Of a stretch of DNA of 64,000 nucleotides, positions 50,826-63,680 are shown piece by piece. The position numbers were made by a program, and so were the translations under genes. This stretch comes from Erinaceus europaeus (Eukaryota; Chordata; Mammalia; Eulipotyphla; Erinaceidae). Numbering within the stretch: the first letter of the stretch is position 1; every line of letters begins with the position of its first letter. Where the stretch lies: positions 30,399-94,398 of the forward strand of contig NW_026647281.1 of NCBI RefSeq assembly GCF_950295315.1, in the 5' to 3' direction. The notes under the pieces were generated by a model. The model was not told where the DNA came from. It was given only the letters and a program-made list of their open reading frames with translations, and did no database searches.

Positions 50826-52784
50826 TCATTTATTGCATCCAGGGTCACTGCCAGTGCTCGATACATATACCTGGAATCCACTGCTCCTGCAGACCATTTA
50901 TTCTCCTTTTGCTGCCCTTGTTGCTTGATCATTGTTGTGCTTCTTCTTATTGTTGTTGTTGTTACTGTCCTTACATAGGACAGAGAGAAAGGGATAGGGG
51001 AGGGGAAAGTCAGAGGGGGAAGTGAAAGATAGAGCCCCTGAAGATCTACTTCACCCCCTGTAAAGCTACTCCCCTGCAGGTGGGAGTCTGGGGGCCATAG
51101 CTCAGATCCTTCTGCCTGTCCCCTCGTTTCCTCCACCACCTCTTAACCCTCTGACATTCCACCCAAACTCCCTGGATTTCCTTTTTACAGCAATATGACC
51201 TGTCTATTTTTTGAATCCTCAATATCCTGAGGATCAGTCTTGGAAATAGTCTCATGAGAAGCCACAGGGGGATCTCTGGAATCAGAGAGCGCCTGGAACA
51301 GCAGCTGGGGCTCTAGAGCCAGGGCATGGTCCATCTACCCATCCACCCTCCATGGAGTCCACCTGCCTGCATCTTGGTACTGCTCCCTCCCAAAAAGATA
51401 TTTCGCTTGTTTCACTGAGAAACAGGCATCACACAGGAGAGTCAAGCAGTGGGGAAAAAAAAAGCCTTTTTTTTTTTAACCTAGTGATGGACCAGCTTCT
51501 GGGAAGTACAGGTTATGAACCTGAAAACGCTGTCTGCCTCTGCCTGTCTCTGAGTCCACTGGAGGAGCCACTGCCCCAGGCAGACCTTGTGCTCAGAGTG
51601 GGGTGTTTTCGCCAGTCCTAGGCTTGCACAGCGCACTTGGGATTGGGTTGCCTGAGATCCAAATGTTACATTGTAGATTGTTTGCAGTTCAGGCTCCCCA
51701 GGACATTGGACAGACCCAACTCCTCTGGGGATACCCAGAGAAAAAGACTCTTCCCATCCTTAGTGCAAATGGAGTGGAGGGGGAGGGGAGAGATGTGCAT
51801 GTGTGGGATACTCATGCCCAGGTGTGTGTGAGGGGCCCTGACAGGGGTTAGAAGGGGGTTGAGGGGCAGAAGGAGACTGTTTGGGGGGCAGGCTGCAGGC
51901 AGGGGAGCCCCTGAATAGGTGCAGGGCTGTGTGTGCCTGTGGTGGCAGGGCGTTAGGGCAGGTCCCCCTGCAGGATGGTGAAGATGGCAGCTGGGCTGGC
52001 CCAGGGCCCCCAGGGCTGGAAGGCAGCAGCAGGCTGGCAGGAAAGGAGGCAAACAGTAGATGACAGTTGGGGAGCTGGGGGACAGGGGGCAAGGGGAAAA
52101 GGGGGCATCCTTGTGGAGAAGGGGGAGGGGGCTGGACTGGAGAGTGGGTGGAGCTGGAGGCAGGCAGGTCCCAAGAATCAGGAACTGACAGGGCCAGATA
52201 CCTGCACCCACCCACTGGATAGCAGCTGCAGCAGCCAGAGCAGCAGCCCTGGCTTGCCTAGGCCAAGGGCCCTGAGTGAGTCCCTCTGAGGATGAGGAAG
52301 GGGAGGGGGAGGGGTATAGGGAGGGGGAGGAGGGCCGCTGTCAGCAGGCAACAGGTCTACAGGGGCCTCCACTATGGAGGCCTGTGTCCAGGTGGCTGCC
52401 CGCCAGATCCGGGGAAGCTCAGGGCTCCCAGGGCCCTGGGGGGTGTCTGTGGGTTGGGGGCTGTCAATCAGTCAGTCTGTCTGTGTGTCAGTGCACTTGC
52501 TTGGACAGGGGCCTGGCGGCCCTTGGACCCCAGCCCTGGGCTTTCAGATGCCGGCCCCGCCCCCGGACACGCCCCCACCGTGCCCCTTGCCTCAGAGCCC
52601 TGCCCACCTGCTCTGGCTTTTGCCTGGGGCTCTGGCTCTGGTGGCTGGCCACCACCCCTCAGATCAAGTTCAGAGTAGGTGTCATGGCTGCTGCCACCAC
52701 CACTGCCTCCCTAGGGGTCAACTGGGTGGGCGGGGTCCTCGTGGCCTAGCAACCTCTCAAGCCATCTGTGATGTCCCCCCCCAG

Positions 52785-53038
52785 GAATCTGTGCGCATGC
52801 GCACTGGCACTGGGCAGCCCAACTGTCCTGCCACTATGTCAGGCGGCAGCAACCAGACCCCTGGGCCCTGGCACAGAGGGATGGAAGAACGGGAGGACAG
52901 CGCTGACCGACAACTGACCTCGGGGATGGCAGCCAAGAGAGCAAAGGAGGAGGTGCGCCCAGGAGCCAGGGAGCCCGGGCTACAGCTACCTACATGCCTG
53001 CCTGCTTTGCTGGATGCCGGTATGCTAGCTCTGTCCAG
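52785..53038 (+). other. Exon-like segment Y (A-prime, U14)
   Basis: 254 bases with intact borders and no stop. It starts ESVRMRTGTGQPNC and ends LPALLDAGMLALSR. It has the same length as type B Y despite several replacements, and X at 51688-51821 lies upstream in a matching phase. Confidence 0.33.
52792..52803. promoter_or_regulatory. Perfect NRF1-type palindrome (U14)
   Basis: Intact tgcgcatgcgca copy in U14 at the homologous position. Confidence 0.5.
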
Positions 53039-54856
53039 GTGGGTTTCTCAGTTCCTCTCCTGTCCTCTCCTGTCCTCTCCTGTTCTCTCCTGTCCTCTCC
53101 TGTCCTCTCCTCTCCTCTCCTGTCCTCTCCTGTCCTCTCCTCTTCTCTCCTCTCCTGTCTGCTCCTCTCCTCTCTTCTCTCCTTACTTCCGGGTGCCCTG
53201 ATCACCAGCTCGAGCGCTTTTGACATTTCACCTGTGACAGCTGCCCACACCCCCCCTCCGCGTCCCTGACGTGACCCAGCTCACAGGCTCACCTGCTCAC
53301 CCCACCCACACCCACAAGCCCCACCACATTCCCTGGATCAGCTCCTCTGCCCTATTCAGCCAAACTGCCCAGTTGGCAACGTATCTGTGCAGGCTTGACT
53401 GTCTTTATCATTCAAGGTTATATCTCCTTTTGTACTTAGCTTGGTTGATTGTGGATGGATAGTTGGATGGATGGATGGATGGATGGATGGATGGAAGGAA
53501 GGAAGGATCGAGTGATGCACGGGTTGATCGATTGGTTTTGTAGAGGCAGAGAGCCATCTAGGGGTACTTGAGACCTCTGGCATAAGAGCCCTAGTCTTCT
53601 GTCGAATGTAAAACATTAACACCTCAATAAATAAATGAATAAATGTATTAAATAAACTGGGTTAAAAAAAAAACGCGGTGTCTTTTCCCTTTCTGAATAT
53701 GGTATGCTTTGAGGATCATAATAAGGAAAGCATTGTTCTGAGCAGCCCCTTGAAATATTGGGATATTTCATTTTGCCTTCTACTTCTTCTTCTTCGTCTT
53801 CTTTTTTTTTTCTTTGCTTTCTATTATCTTGATTTATTTTTTGGAATGGACAGTCAAGAATTGAGAGACAAGGGAGGGATAGAGATTTTGAGAACCAGAG
53901 AGATACCTGCAGCACATCTGCACCACTTGTAAAGATTTCCTACTGCAGGTCGGAACCAGGGTCTTGAACCCAGGTCCTCCTACAGTTTAACATGAGTGCT
54001 TAACCAGGTGAGGCACCACCTGCTAAGCTTAATGTGACATTTTTTTAGCAATGAAAAGAAATTCTCTTGGCTAGGTAAGAAATAAATAAAATATTAATAA
54101 GTAAATAAAAGTGCTTTTACGTTTACACAGTGGAAACACACACTGGGACATATTCTTGTCTATTACTTGTATTATTTATTTATTTATTTATTTATTTATT
54201 GCCACAAGGGGTTATTGCCATAGCGCAGTGCCAGTACCACTAATCCACTGCTCCTATGTTCCATTTTTTCCCCTTTTGCTGCGCTTGTGGCTTGAATATT
54301 GTGGTTATTAATAATATTATTATTATTATTGTGATAGTTACTGTCCTTGCGGAGAACAGAGAAAAATGGAAAGAGGAGGTTAAAGAGAGATGGGGGAGAG
54401 AAAGATAGGCCCCCTGAAGATCTGCTTCACTAAATAAATAAAGCACATTTTCATTTGACTCAGTAGAAACACAGAGACACGTATACATGTATAATACCTG
54501 CATTTTTATTTATGTATTCTTTATCTATTGATTGACTGATTGATTGCCTCCAGGGTTATTGTCAGGGCTAGGGACCTGCATCACGAACCCACTGGTCCTG
54601 CAGACCATGTTTTCCCCTTGGCTGCCCTTGTTGCCTGAACTTTGTTGTGGTTATTATTATCATTGTTGTTGCTGTTACTGTCCTTGCATAGGACAGAGAG
54701 AAAGGGAGAGAGGAGTGGAAACACAGAAGGGTGAGAGAAAGGTAGACCCCTGCAGGTCTGCTTCACTAGATAAACAAAAAGCATGTACATTTATTTACAA
54801 AGTGGATACACGGACGCATGTATACATGTATATTACCTGTATATTTTCTCTATGAG

Positions 54857-54896
<40 letters not shown>

Positions 54897-56871
54897 TCAT
54901 TTATGGCATCCAGGGTCACTGCCGGTGCTGGATACATATACCTGGAATCCACTGCTCCTACAGACCATTTATTCTCCTTTTGCTGCCCTTGTTGCTTGAT
55001 CATTGTTGTGCTTCTTCTTATTGTTGTTGTTGTTACTGTCCTTACATAGGACAGAGATAAAGGGATAGGGGAGGGGAAAGTCAGAGGGGGAAGTGAAAGA
55101 TAGAGCCCCTGAAGATCTGCTTCACCCCCTGTAAAGCTACTCCCCTGCAGGTGGGGGTCTGGGGGCCATACCTCAGATCCTTCTGCCTGTCCCCTCGTTT
55201 CCTCCACCACCTCTTAACCCTCTGACATTCCGCCCAAACTCCCTGGATTTCCTTTTTACAGCAATATGACCCGTCTATTTTTTGAATCCTCAATATCCTG
55301 AGGATCAGTCTTGGAAATAGTCTCATGAGAAGCCACAGGGGGATCTCTGGAATCAGAGAGCACCTGGAACAGCAGCTGGGGCTCTCAAGCCAGGGCATGG
55401 TCCATCTACCCATCCACCCTCCACGGAGTCCACCTGCCTGCATCTTGGTCCTGCTCCCTCCCAAAAAGATTTTTGTCCCTTGTTTCACTGAGAAATAGGC
55501 ATCACACAGGAGAGTCAGGCAGTGGGGAAAAAAAGCCTTTCTTTTTTTTTTTTTTTTTTTTTTTAACCTAGCGATGGACCAGCTTCTGGGAAGTACAGGT
55601 TTTGAACCTGAAAACGCTGTCTGCCTCTGCCTGTCTCTGAGTCCACTGGAGGAGCCACTGCTCCAGGCAGACCTTGTGCTCAGAGTGGGGTGTTTTCGCC
55701 TGTCCTAGGCTTGCACAGCGCACTTGGGATTGGGTTGCCTGAGATCCAAATGTTACATTGTAGATTGTTTGTAGTTCCGGCTCCCCAGGACATTGGACAG
55801 ACCCAACTACTCTGGAGATACCCAGAGAAAAAGACTCTTCCCATCCTTAGTGCAAATGGAGTGGAGGGGGAGGGGAGAGATGTGCATGTGTGGGATACTC
55901 ATGCCCAGGTGTGTGTGAGGGGCCCTGACATGGGTTAGAAGGGGGTTGAGGGGCAGAAGGAGACTGTTTGGGGGGCAGGCTGCAGGCAGGGGAGCCCCTG
56001 AATAGGTGCAGGGCTGTGTGTGCCTGTGGTGGCAGGGCGTTAGGGCAGGTCTCCCTGCAGGATGGTGAAGCTGGCAGCTGGGCTGGCCCAGGGCCCCCAG
56101 GGCTGGAAGGCAGCAGCAGGCTGGCAGGAAAGGAGGCAAACAGTAGATGACAGTTGGGGAGCTGGGGGACAGTGGGCAAGGGGAAAAGGGGGCATCCTTG
56201 TGGAGAAGGGGGAGGGGGCTGGACTGGAGAGTGGGTGGAGCTGGAGGCAGGCAGGTCCCAAGAATCAGGAACTAACAGGGCCAGATACCTGCACCCACCC
56301 ACTGGATAGCAGCTGCAGCAGCCAGAGCAGCAGCCCTGGCTTGCCTAGGCCAAGGGCCCTGAGTGAGTCCCTCTGAGGATGAGGAAGGGGAGGGGGAGGG
56401 ATAGAGGGAGGGGGAGGAGGGCCGCTGTCAGCAGGCAATGTGTCTACAGGGGCCTCCACTATGGAGGCCTGTGTCCAGGTGGCTGCCTGCCAGATCCGGG
56501 GCAGCTCAGGGCTCCCAGGGTCCTGGGGGGTGTCTGTGGGTTGGGGGCTGTCAGTCAGTCAGTCTGTCTGTGTGTCAGTGCACTTGCTTGGACAGGGGCC
56601 TGGCGGCCCTTGGACCCCAGCCCTGGGCTGTCAGATGCCGGCCCCGCCCCCGGACACGCCCCCACCGTGCCCCTTGCCTCAGAGCCCTGCCCACCTGCAC
56701 TGGCTTTTGCCTGGGGCACTGGCTCTGGTGCCTGGCCACCACCCCTCAGATCAAGTTCAGGGTGGGTGTCATGGCTGCTGCCACCACCACTGCCTCCCTA
56801 GGGGTCAACTGGGTGGGCGGGGTCCTCGTGGCCTAGCAACCTCTCGAGCCCTCTGTGATGTCCCCCCCCAG

Positions 56872-57122
56872 GATTCTGTGCGCATGCGCACTGGCACTGG
56901 GCAGCCCAACTGTCCTGCCACTATGTCAGGCGGCAGCAACCAGACCCCTGGGCCTTGGCACAGAGGGATGGAAGAACGGGAGGACAGCGCTGACCAAGGA
57001 CGGACCTCGGGGCTGGCAGCCAAGAGAGCAGAGGAGGTGCGCCCAGGAGCCAGGGAGCCTGGGCTACAGCTACCTACATGCCTGCCTGCCTTGCTGGATG
57101 CCGGTATGCTAGCTCTGTCCAG
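56872..57122 (+). other. Exon-like segment Y (A-prime, U15)
   Basis: 251 bases, open, with borders as in U13, from which it appears recently duplicated. Confidence 0.32.
56879..56890. promoter_or_regulatory. Perfect NRF1-type palindrome (U15)
   Basis: Intact tgcgcatgcgca copy in U15 at the homologous position. Confidence 0.5.
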
Positions 57123-58897
57123 GTGGGTTTCTCAGTTCCTCTCCTGTCCTCTCCTGTCCTACCTGTTCTCTCCTGTCCTCTCCTCTCCTCTCCTCTCCTG
57201 TCCGCTCCTCTCCTCTCTTCTCTCCTCACTTCCGGGTGCCCTGATCACCAGCTCGAGCGCTTTTGACATTTCACCTGTGACAGCTGCCCACACCCCCCCT
57301 CCGCGTCCCTGACGTGACTCACAGCTCACAGGCTCACCTGCTCACCCCACCCACACCCACACGCCCCACCACATTCCCTGGATCAGCTCCTCTGCCCTAT
57401 TCAGCCAAACTGCCCAGTTGGCAACGTATCTGTGCAGGCTTGACTGTCTTTATCATTCAAGGTTATATCTCCTTTTGTACTTAGCTTGGTTGATTGTCGA
57501 TGGATGGTTGGATGGATGGATGGATGGATGGATGGATGGAAGGAAGGAAGGAAGGATCGAGTGATGCACGGGTTGATCGATTGGTTTTGTAGAGGCAGAG
57601 AGCCATCTAGGGGTACTTGAGACCTCTGGCATAAGAGCCCTAGTCTTCTGTCGAACGTAAAACATTAACACCTCAATAAACAAATGAATAAATGTATTAA
57701 ATAAACTGGGTTAAAAAAAACGCGGTGTCTTTTCCCTTTCTGAATATGGTATGCTTTGAGGATCATAATAAGGAAAGCATTGTTCTGAGCAGCCCCTTGA
57801 AATATTGGGATATTTCATTTTCCGTTCTTCTTCTTCTTCTTCTTCTTTTTTCTTTGCTTTCTATTATCTTGATTTATTTTTTGGAATGGACAGTCAAGAA
57901 TTGAGACACAAGGGAGGGATAGAGATTTTGAGAACCAGAGAGATACCTGCAGCACATCTGCACCACTTGTAAAGATTTCCCACTGCAGGTCGGAACCAGG
58001 GTCTTGAACCCAGGTCCTCCTACAGTTTAACATGAGTGCTTAACCAGGTGAGGCACCACCTGCTAAGCTTAATGTGACATTTTTTTTAGCAATGAAAAGA
58101 AATTATCTTGGCTAGGTAAGAAATAAATAAAATATAAATAAGTAAATAAAAGTGCTTTTACGTTTACACAGTGGAAACACACACTGGGACATATTCTTGT
58201 CTATTATTTGTATTATTTATTTATTTATTTATTTATTTATTGCCACAAGGGGTTATTGCCATAGCGCAGTGCCAGTACCACTAATCCACTGCTCCTATGT
58301 TCCATTTTTTCCCCTTTAGCTGCCCTTGTGGCTTGAATATTGTGGTTATTAATAATATTATTATTGTTGTTGTGATAGTTACTGTCCTTGCGGAGAACAG
58401 AGAAAAATGGAAAGAGGAGGTTAAAGAGAGATGGGGGAGAGAAAGAAAGGCCCCCTGAAGATCTGCTTCACTATATAAATAAAGCACATTTTCATTTGAC
58501 TCAGTAGAAACACAGAGACACGTATACATGTATAATACCTGCATTTTTTATTTATGTATTCTTTATCTATTGATTGACTGATTGATTGCCTCCAGGGTTA
58601 TTGTCAGGGCTAGGGGCCTGCACCACGAACCCACTGCTCCTGCAGACCATGTTTTCCCCTTTGGCTGCCCTTGTTGCCTGAACTTTGTTGTGGTTATTAT
58701 TATCGTTGTTGTTGCTGTTACTGTCCTTGCATAGGACAGAGAGAAAGGGAGAGAGGAGTGGAAACACAGAAGGGTGAGAGAAAGGTAGACCCCTGCAGGT
58801 CTGCTTCACTAGATAAACAAAAAGCATGTACATTTATTTACAAAGTGGATACACCGACACATGTATACATGTATATTACCTGTATATTTTCTCTATG

Positions 58898-58944
<47 letters not shown>

Positions 58945-60284
58945 TCATTTATTGCATCCAGGGTCACTGCCGGTGCTTGATACATATACCTGGAATCCAC
59001 TGCTCCTACAGACCATTTATTCTCCTTTTGCTGCCCTTGTTGCTTGATCATTGTTGTGCTTCTTCTTATTGTTGTTGTTGTTACTGTCCTTACATAGGAC
59101 AGAGAGAAAGGGATAGGGGAGGGGAAAGTCAGAGGGGGAAGTGAAAGATAGAGCCCCTGAAGATCTGCTTCACCCCCTGTAAAGCTACTCCCCTGCAGGT
59201 GGGGGTCTGGGGGCCATACCGCAGATCCTTCTGCCTGTCCCCTCGTTTCCTCCACCACCTCTTAACCCTCTGACATTCCGCCCAAACTCCCTGGATTTCC
59301 TTTTTACAGCAATATGACCTGTCTATTTTTTGAATCCTCAATATCCTGAGGATCAGTCTTGGAAATAGTCTCATGAGAAGCCACAGGGGGATCTCTGGAA
59401 TCAGAGAGCGCCTGGAACAGCAGCTGGGGCTCTAGAGCCAGGGCATGGTCCATCTACCCATCCATCCTCCACGGAGTCCACCTGCCTGCATCTTGGTCCT
59501 GCTCCCTCCCAAAAAGATTTTTTTCCCTTGTTTCACTGAGAAACAGGCATCACACAGGAGAGTCAGGCAGTGGGGAAAAAAAGCCTTTTTTTTTCTTTAC
59601 CCTACTGATGGACCAGCTTCTGGGAAGTACAGGTTTTGAACCTGAAAACGCTGTCTGCCTCTGCCTGTCTCTGAGTCCACTGGAGGAGCCACTGCCCCAG
59701 GCAGTCCTTGTGCTCAGAGTGGGGTGTTTTCGCCTGTCCTAGGCTTGCACAGCGCACTTGGGATTGGGTTGCCTGAGATCCAAATGTTACATTGTAGATT
59801 GTTTGCAGTTCCGGCTCCCCAGGACATTGGACAGACCCAACTCCTCTGGGGATACCCAGAGAAAAAGACTCTTCCCATCCTTAGTGCAAATGGAGTGGAG
59901 GGGGAGGGGAGAGATGTGCATGTGTGGGATACTCATGCCCAGGTGTGTGTGAGGGGCCCTGACAGGGGTTAGAAGGGGGTTGAGGGGCAGAAGGAGACTG
60001 TTTGGGGGGCAGGCTGCAGGCAGGGGAGCCCCTGAATAGGTGCAGGGCTGTGTGTGCCTGTGGTGGCAGGGCATTAGGGCAGGCCCCCTGCAGGATGGTG
60101 AAGATGGCAGCTGGGCTGGCCCAAGGCCCCCAGGGCTGGAGGGCAGCAGCAGGCTGGCAGGAAAGGAGGCAAACAGTAGATGACAGTTGGGGAGCTGGGG
60201 GACTGGGGGCAAGGGGAAAAGGGGGCATCCTTGTGGAGAAGCCTTGCTGGATGCCTGTATGCTACCTCTGTCCAGGTGGGTTTC

Positions 60285-60430
60285 TCAGTTCCTCTCCTCT
60301 CCTCTCCTATCCTCGCCTCGCCTCGCCTCGCCTCGCCTAGCCTCGCCTCACCTCGTCTCACCTAGCCTAGCCTTGCCTCTCCTCGCCTAGCCTCGCCTAG
60401 CCTTGACTCTCCTCTTGTCTCTCCTCTCTT
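60285..60430 (+). repeat. CCTCG pentanucleotide tract (type B)
   Basis: A run of ctcgc / ctagc / ctcac pentamers in U16, larger than the short cctcgcctcg run in U10 (35287-35315). It replaces the ctctc/tgtcc tract of type A at the same place. CpG steps within it contrast with the CpG-free type A tract. Confidence 0.85.
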
Positions 60431-63080
60431 CTGGGTACCCTGCTCACTAGCTTGATTGCTTCTGACATTTCGCTTGTAACAGCTGCCCGCACCCCCCCCC
60501 TCCGCACACCTGATGTGACCCAGCTCACAGGCTCACCTGCTCACCCCACCCACACCCTCACCCCCCACCACATTCCCTGGATCAGCTCCTCTGGCCTATT
60601 CAGCCAAACTGGCCACTTGGGAACATATCTGTGCAGGCTTGACTGTCTTTATCATTCTAGGTTATATCTCCTTTTGTACTTAGCTTGGTTGATTGGTGGA
60701 TGGATAGTTGGATGGATGGATGGATGAATGGATAGATGGATGGATAGATGGATGGATGGATGGATGAATTGATGCACGGGTTGATTGATTGGTTTGGTAG
60801 AGGCAGAGAGCCATCTAGGGGTACTTGAGACCTTTGGCATCAGGCCCTAGTCTGCTGTTGAATGTAAAACATTAACTGCTCAATAAATAAATGAATAAAT
60901 CAATAAAATAAACTGGGTCAACAAAAAACACGGTGTCTTTGCGCTTTCTGGATATGGTATGCTGTGAGGATCTTAATAAGGAAAGCATTTTCCAAAGCAG
61001 CCCCTTGAAATGTTGGGATATTTCATTTTCCCTTCTTCTTCTTCTTCTTCTTCTTCTTCTTCTTCTTCTTCTTCTTCTTCTTCTTCTTCTTCTTTTTGTT
61101 TCTTTGCTTTCTATTAATTTGATTTATTTTTTGGAATGGACAGTCAGGAATCGAGAGGGAAGGGAGGGATAGAGATTTTGAGAACCAGAGAGACACGTGC
61201 AGCACTTCGGCACCACTTGTAAAGATTTCCCCCTGCAGGTGGGGACCAGGGTCTTGAACCCGGGTCCTCCTACAGTGTAACATGAGTGTTTAACCAGGTG
61301 AGGCACCACCTCCTACCCTTAATGTGACATTTGTTTTAGCAATGAAAAGAAATTCTCTTGGCTAGGTAAGAAATAAATAAAATATAAATAAATAAAAGTG
61401 CTTTTACATTTACACAGTGGATACACACACTCCGACATATTCATGTATATTACCTGTACTATTTATTTATTTATTTATTTATTGCCACAAGGGGTTATTG
61501 CCACAGCTCAGTGCCAGCACCTCGAATCCACTGCTCCTATGTTCCATTTTTTCCCCTTTTTGCTGCCCTTGTTGCTTTATTATTGTGGTTATTAACATTA
61601 TTATTGTTGTTGTTGTTGTGGTGGTGGTTACTGTCCTTGCGGAGGACAGAGAAAAATGTAGAGAGGAGGGGAAAGAGAGATGGGGGAGAGAAAGATAGGC
61701 CCCCTGAAGATCTGCTTCACTAAATAAATAAAGCGCTGACATTTTACTCAGTAGAAACACAGAGAAACGTATACATGTATATTACCTGTATTCTTTACTT
61801 ATGTATTCTTTATCTGTTTATTTATTTATTTATCCATTTATTGCCTCCAGGGTTATTGTCAGGGCTAGGGGCCTGCACCAGGAATCCACTGCTCCTGCAG
61901 ACCACTTTTTCCCCTTTGGCTGCCCTTGTTGCCTGATCTTTGTTGTGGTTATTATTATTTTTGTTGTTGCTGTTACTGTCCTTGCATAGGACAGAGAGAA
62001 AGGGAGAGAGGAGTGGAAAGGCAGAGGGGGGAGAGAAAGATGGACCCCTGCAGGTCTGCTTCACTAGATAAACAAAAAGTGTATGTATATTTATTTACAA
62101 AGTGGATACACGGACGCATGTATACATGTATATTACCTGTATATTTTCTCTATGAGTTTATATATATATATATTTATTTATTTATTTATTTATTGCTTCC
62201 AGGGTTATGCCAGTGCTTGGTGCCTGTACCAGGAATCCACTGCTCCTGCAGACCATTTATTCTCCTTTTGCTGCCCTTGTTGCTTGATCATTGTTGTGGT
62301 TCTTCTTCTTATTGTTGTTGTTGTTACTGTCCTTGCATAGGACAGAGAGAAAGGGAGAGGGGAGGGGAAGGCAGAGGGGGGAGAGAAAGATAGACCCCCT
62401 GAAGATCTGCTTCACTCCCTGTAAAGTGACTCCCCTGCAGGTGGGGGTCTGGGGGCCATTCCCTGGATTCTTCCTCCTGTCCCCTTGTTTCCTGCCACCA
62501 CCACTTAACCCTCTGAGATACCGCCCAACCTGCCTGGATTTCCTTTTGACAGCAATATGACCTGTCTATTTTTTGAATCCTCATTATCCTGAGGATCAGT
62601 CCTGGAAATAGTGTCATGAGAAGACACAGGGGGATCTCTGGAATCAGAGAGCGCCTGGAACAGCAGCTGGGGCTCTGGAGCCAGGGCATGGGGCACCTAC
62701 CCATCCACCCTCCATGGAGTCCACCTGCCTGCATCTTGGTCCTGCTCCCTCCCAAAAAGATTTTTTCCCTTGTTTCACTGAGAAACAGGCATCACACAGG
62801 AGAGTCAGGCAGCACTAATTAAAAAAATAAATAAATAAATAAAAGCGGTTGTTTTTTTGTTTTTTTTTTTTACCCTTACTGAAGGACCAGCTTCTGGGAA
62901 GTACAAGTTTTGAACCTGAAAACTCTGTCTGCCTGTCTCTGAGTCCACAGGAGGAGCCACTGCCCCAGCCAGACCTTGTGTTCAGAGTGGGGTGTTTTTG
63001 CCAGTCCTAGGCTTGCACAGAGCACTTGGGACTGGGTGGCCTGAGGCCCAAATGTTACAATGTAGATGGTTTGTTTACAG

Positions 63081-63214
63081 TTCCGGCTCCCCAGGACATT
63101 GGCCAGACCCAACTCCCTCTGGGACACCCAGAGGAAAAGATTCTTCCCATCCTTAGTGCAAATGGAGTGGAGGGGGAGGGGAGAGAGGTGCATGTGTGGG
63201 CTGCTCATGCCCAG
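63081..63214 (+). other. Exon-like segment X (type B, U16)
   Basis: 134 open bases between tttgtttacag and cag/gtgtgt, reading PAPQDIGQTQLPLGHPEEK and ILPILSANG. As with U10, no Y follows before the array ends. Confidence 0.3.
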
Positions 63215-63537
63215 GTGTGTGTGTGGGGCCATGGCAGGGGTGGGAAATGGGTTGAGGGGCAGAAGGAGACTGTTTGGGGGGCAGGCTGCAGGCAGGGGAG
63301 CCCCTAAATAGGTGCAGAGTTGTGTGTGTGTGTGTGTGGGTGTAGTGACAGTGGGTTAGGGCTGGTCCCCTTGCTGGATGGTGAGATGGCAGCTGGGCTG
63401 GCCCAGGGTCCCCAGGGCTGGAGGGCAGCAGCAGGCTGGCAGGAAAGGAGCGCAGGGAGGCACACAGTAGATGACTGTTGGGGAGCTGGGGGACAGGGGG
63501 CAAGGGGAAAAGGGGGAATCCTTGCAGAGGGGGAGGG

Positions 63538-63680
63538 GGCTGGACTGGAGAGTGGGTGGAGCTGGAGGCATGCAGGTCCTCTGAAGAATCAGGGACTGAC
63601 AGGACCAGATACCTGCACCCACCCACTGGATAGCAGCTGCAGCAGCCAGAGCCAGCAGCCCTGAGTGAGTCCCTCTGAGG
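63538..63680 (+). repeat. Macrosatellite stub U17 (second array end)
   Basis: First 143 bases of a type B unit, ending at the same tgagtccctctgagg/gacttatc break as U11. This shows that both breaks descend from one event. Confidence 0.93.

Larger units (their letters stand above)
48090..52119 (+). repeat. Macrosatellite unit U13 (A-prime subfamily)
   Basis: Complete unit, 4030 bases. Relative to U1-U8 it has an intact Y segment, a perfect NRF1-type palindrome, a short CTT tract and extra ggaa repeats. It is nearly identical to U15; visible differences are single bases such as gaaattctcttgg against gaaattatcttgg, and one tttattta length change. Confidence 0.96.
52120..56206 (+). repeat. Macrosatellite unit U14 (A-prime subfamily)
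   Basis: Complete unit, 4087 bases. It lies between the near-twins U13 and U15 but differs from both, for example aacaggtctac near 52350, gggctttcagatg near 52540, and a longer pyrimidine tract (53054-53180). Its 3' end shares variants with U12. Confidence 0.96.
56207..60238 (+). repeat. Macrosatellite unit U15 (A-prime subfamily)
   Basis: About 4032 bases. It follows U14 in phase and is nearly identical to U13 at an offset of about 8117-8121 bases. At 60238 its end (cttgtggagaa) is joined directly to type B sequence (gccttgctggatgcctg), so the next unit lacks its first ~850 bases. Confidence 0.95.
60239..63537 (+). repeat. Macrosatellite unit U16 (type B, 5' part missing)
   Basis: Begins at the position homologous to about 35178 of U10 and runs to the unit end, 3299 bases. 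It is clearly type B (CCTCG-rich tract, gata-mixed GGAT tract, long CTT tract, aaat/T palindrome). The GC-rich first 850 bases, including segment Y, are absent. It is the terminal unit of the second array, as U10 is of the first. Confidence 0.94.
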
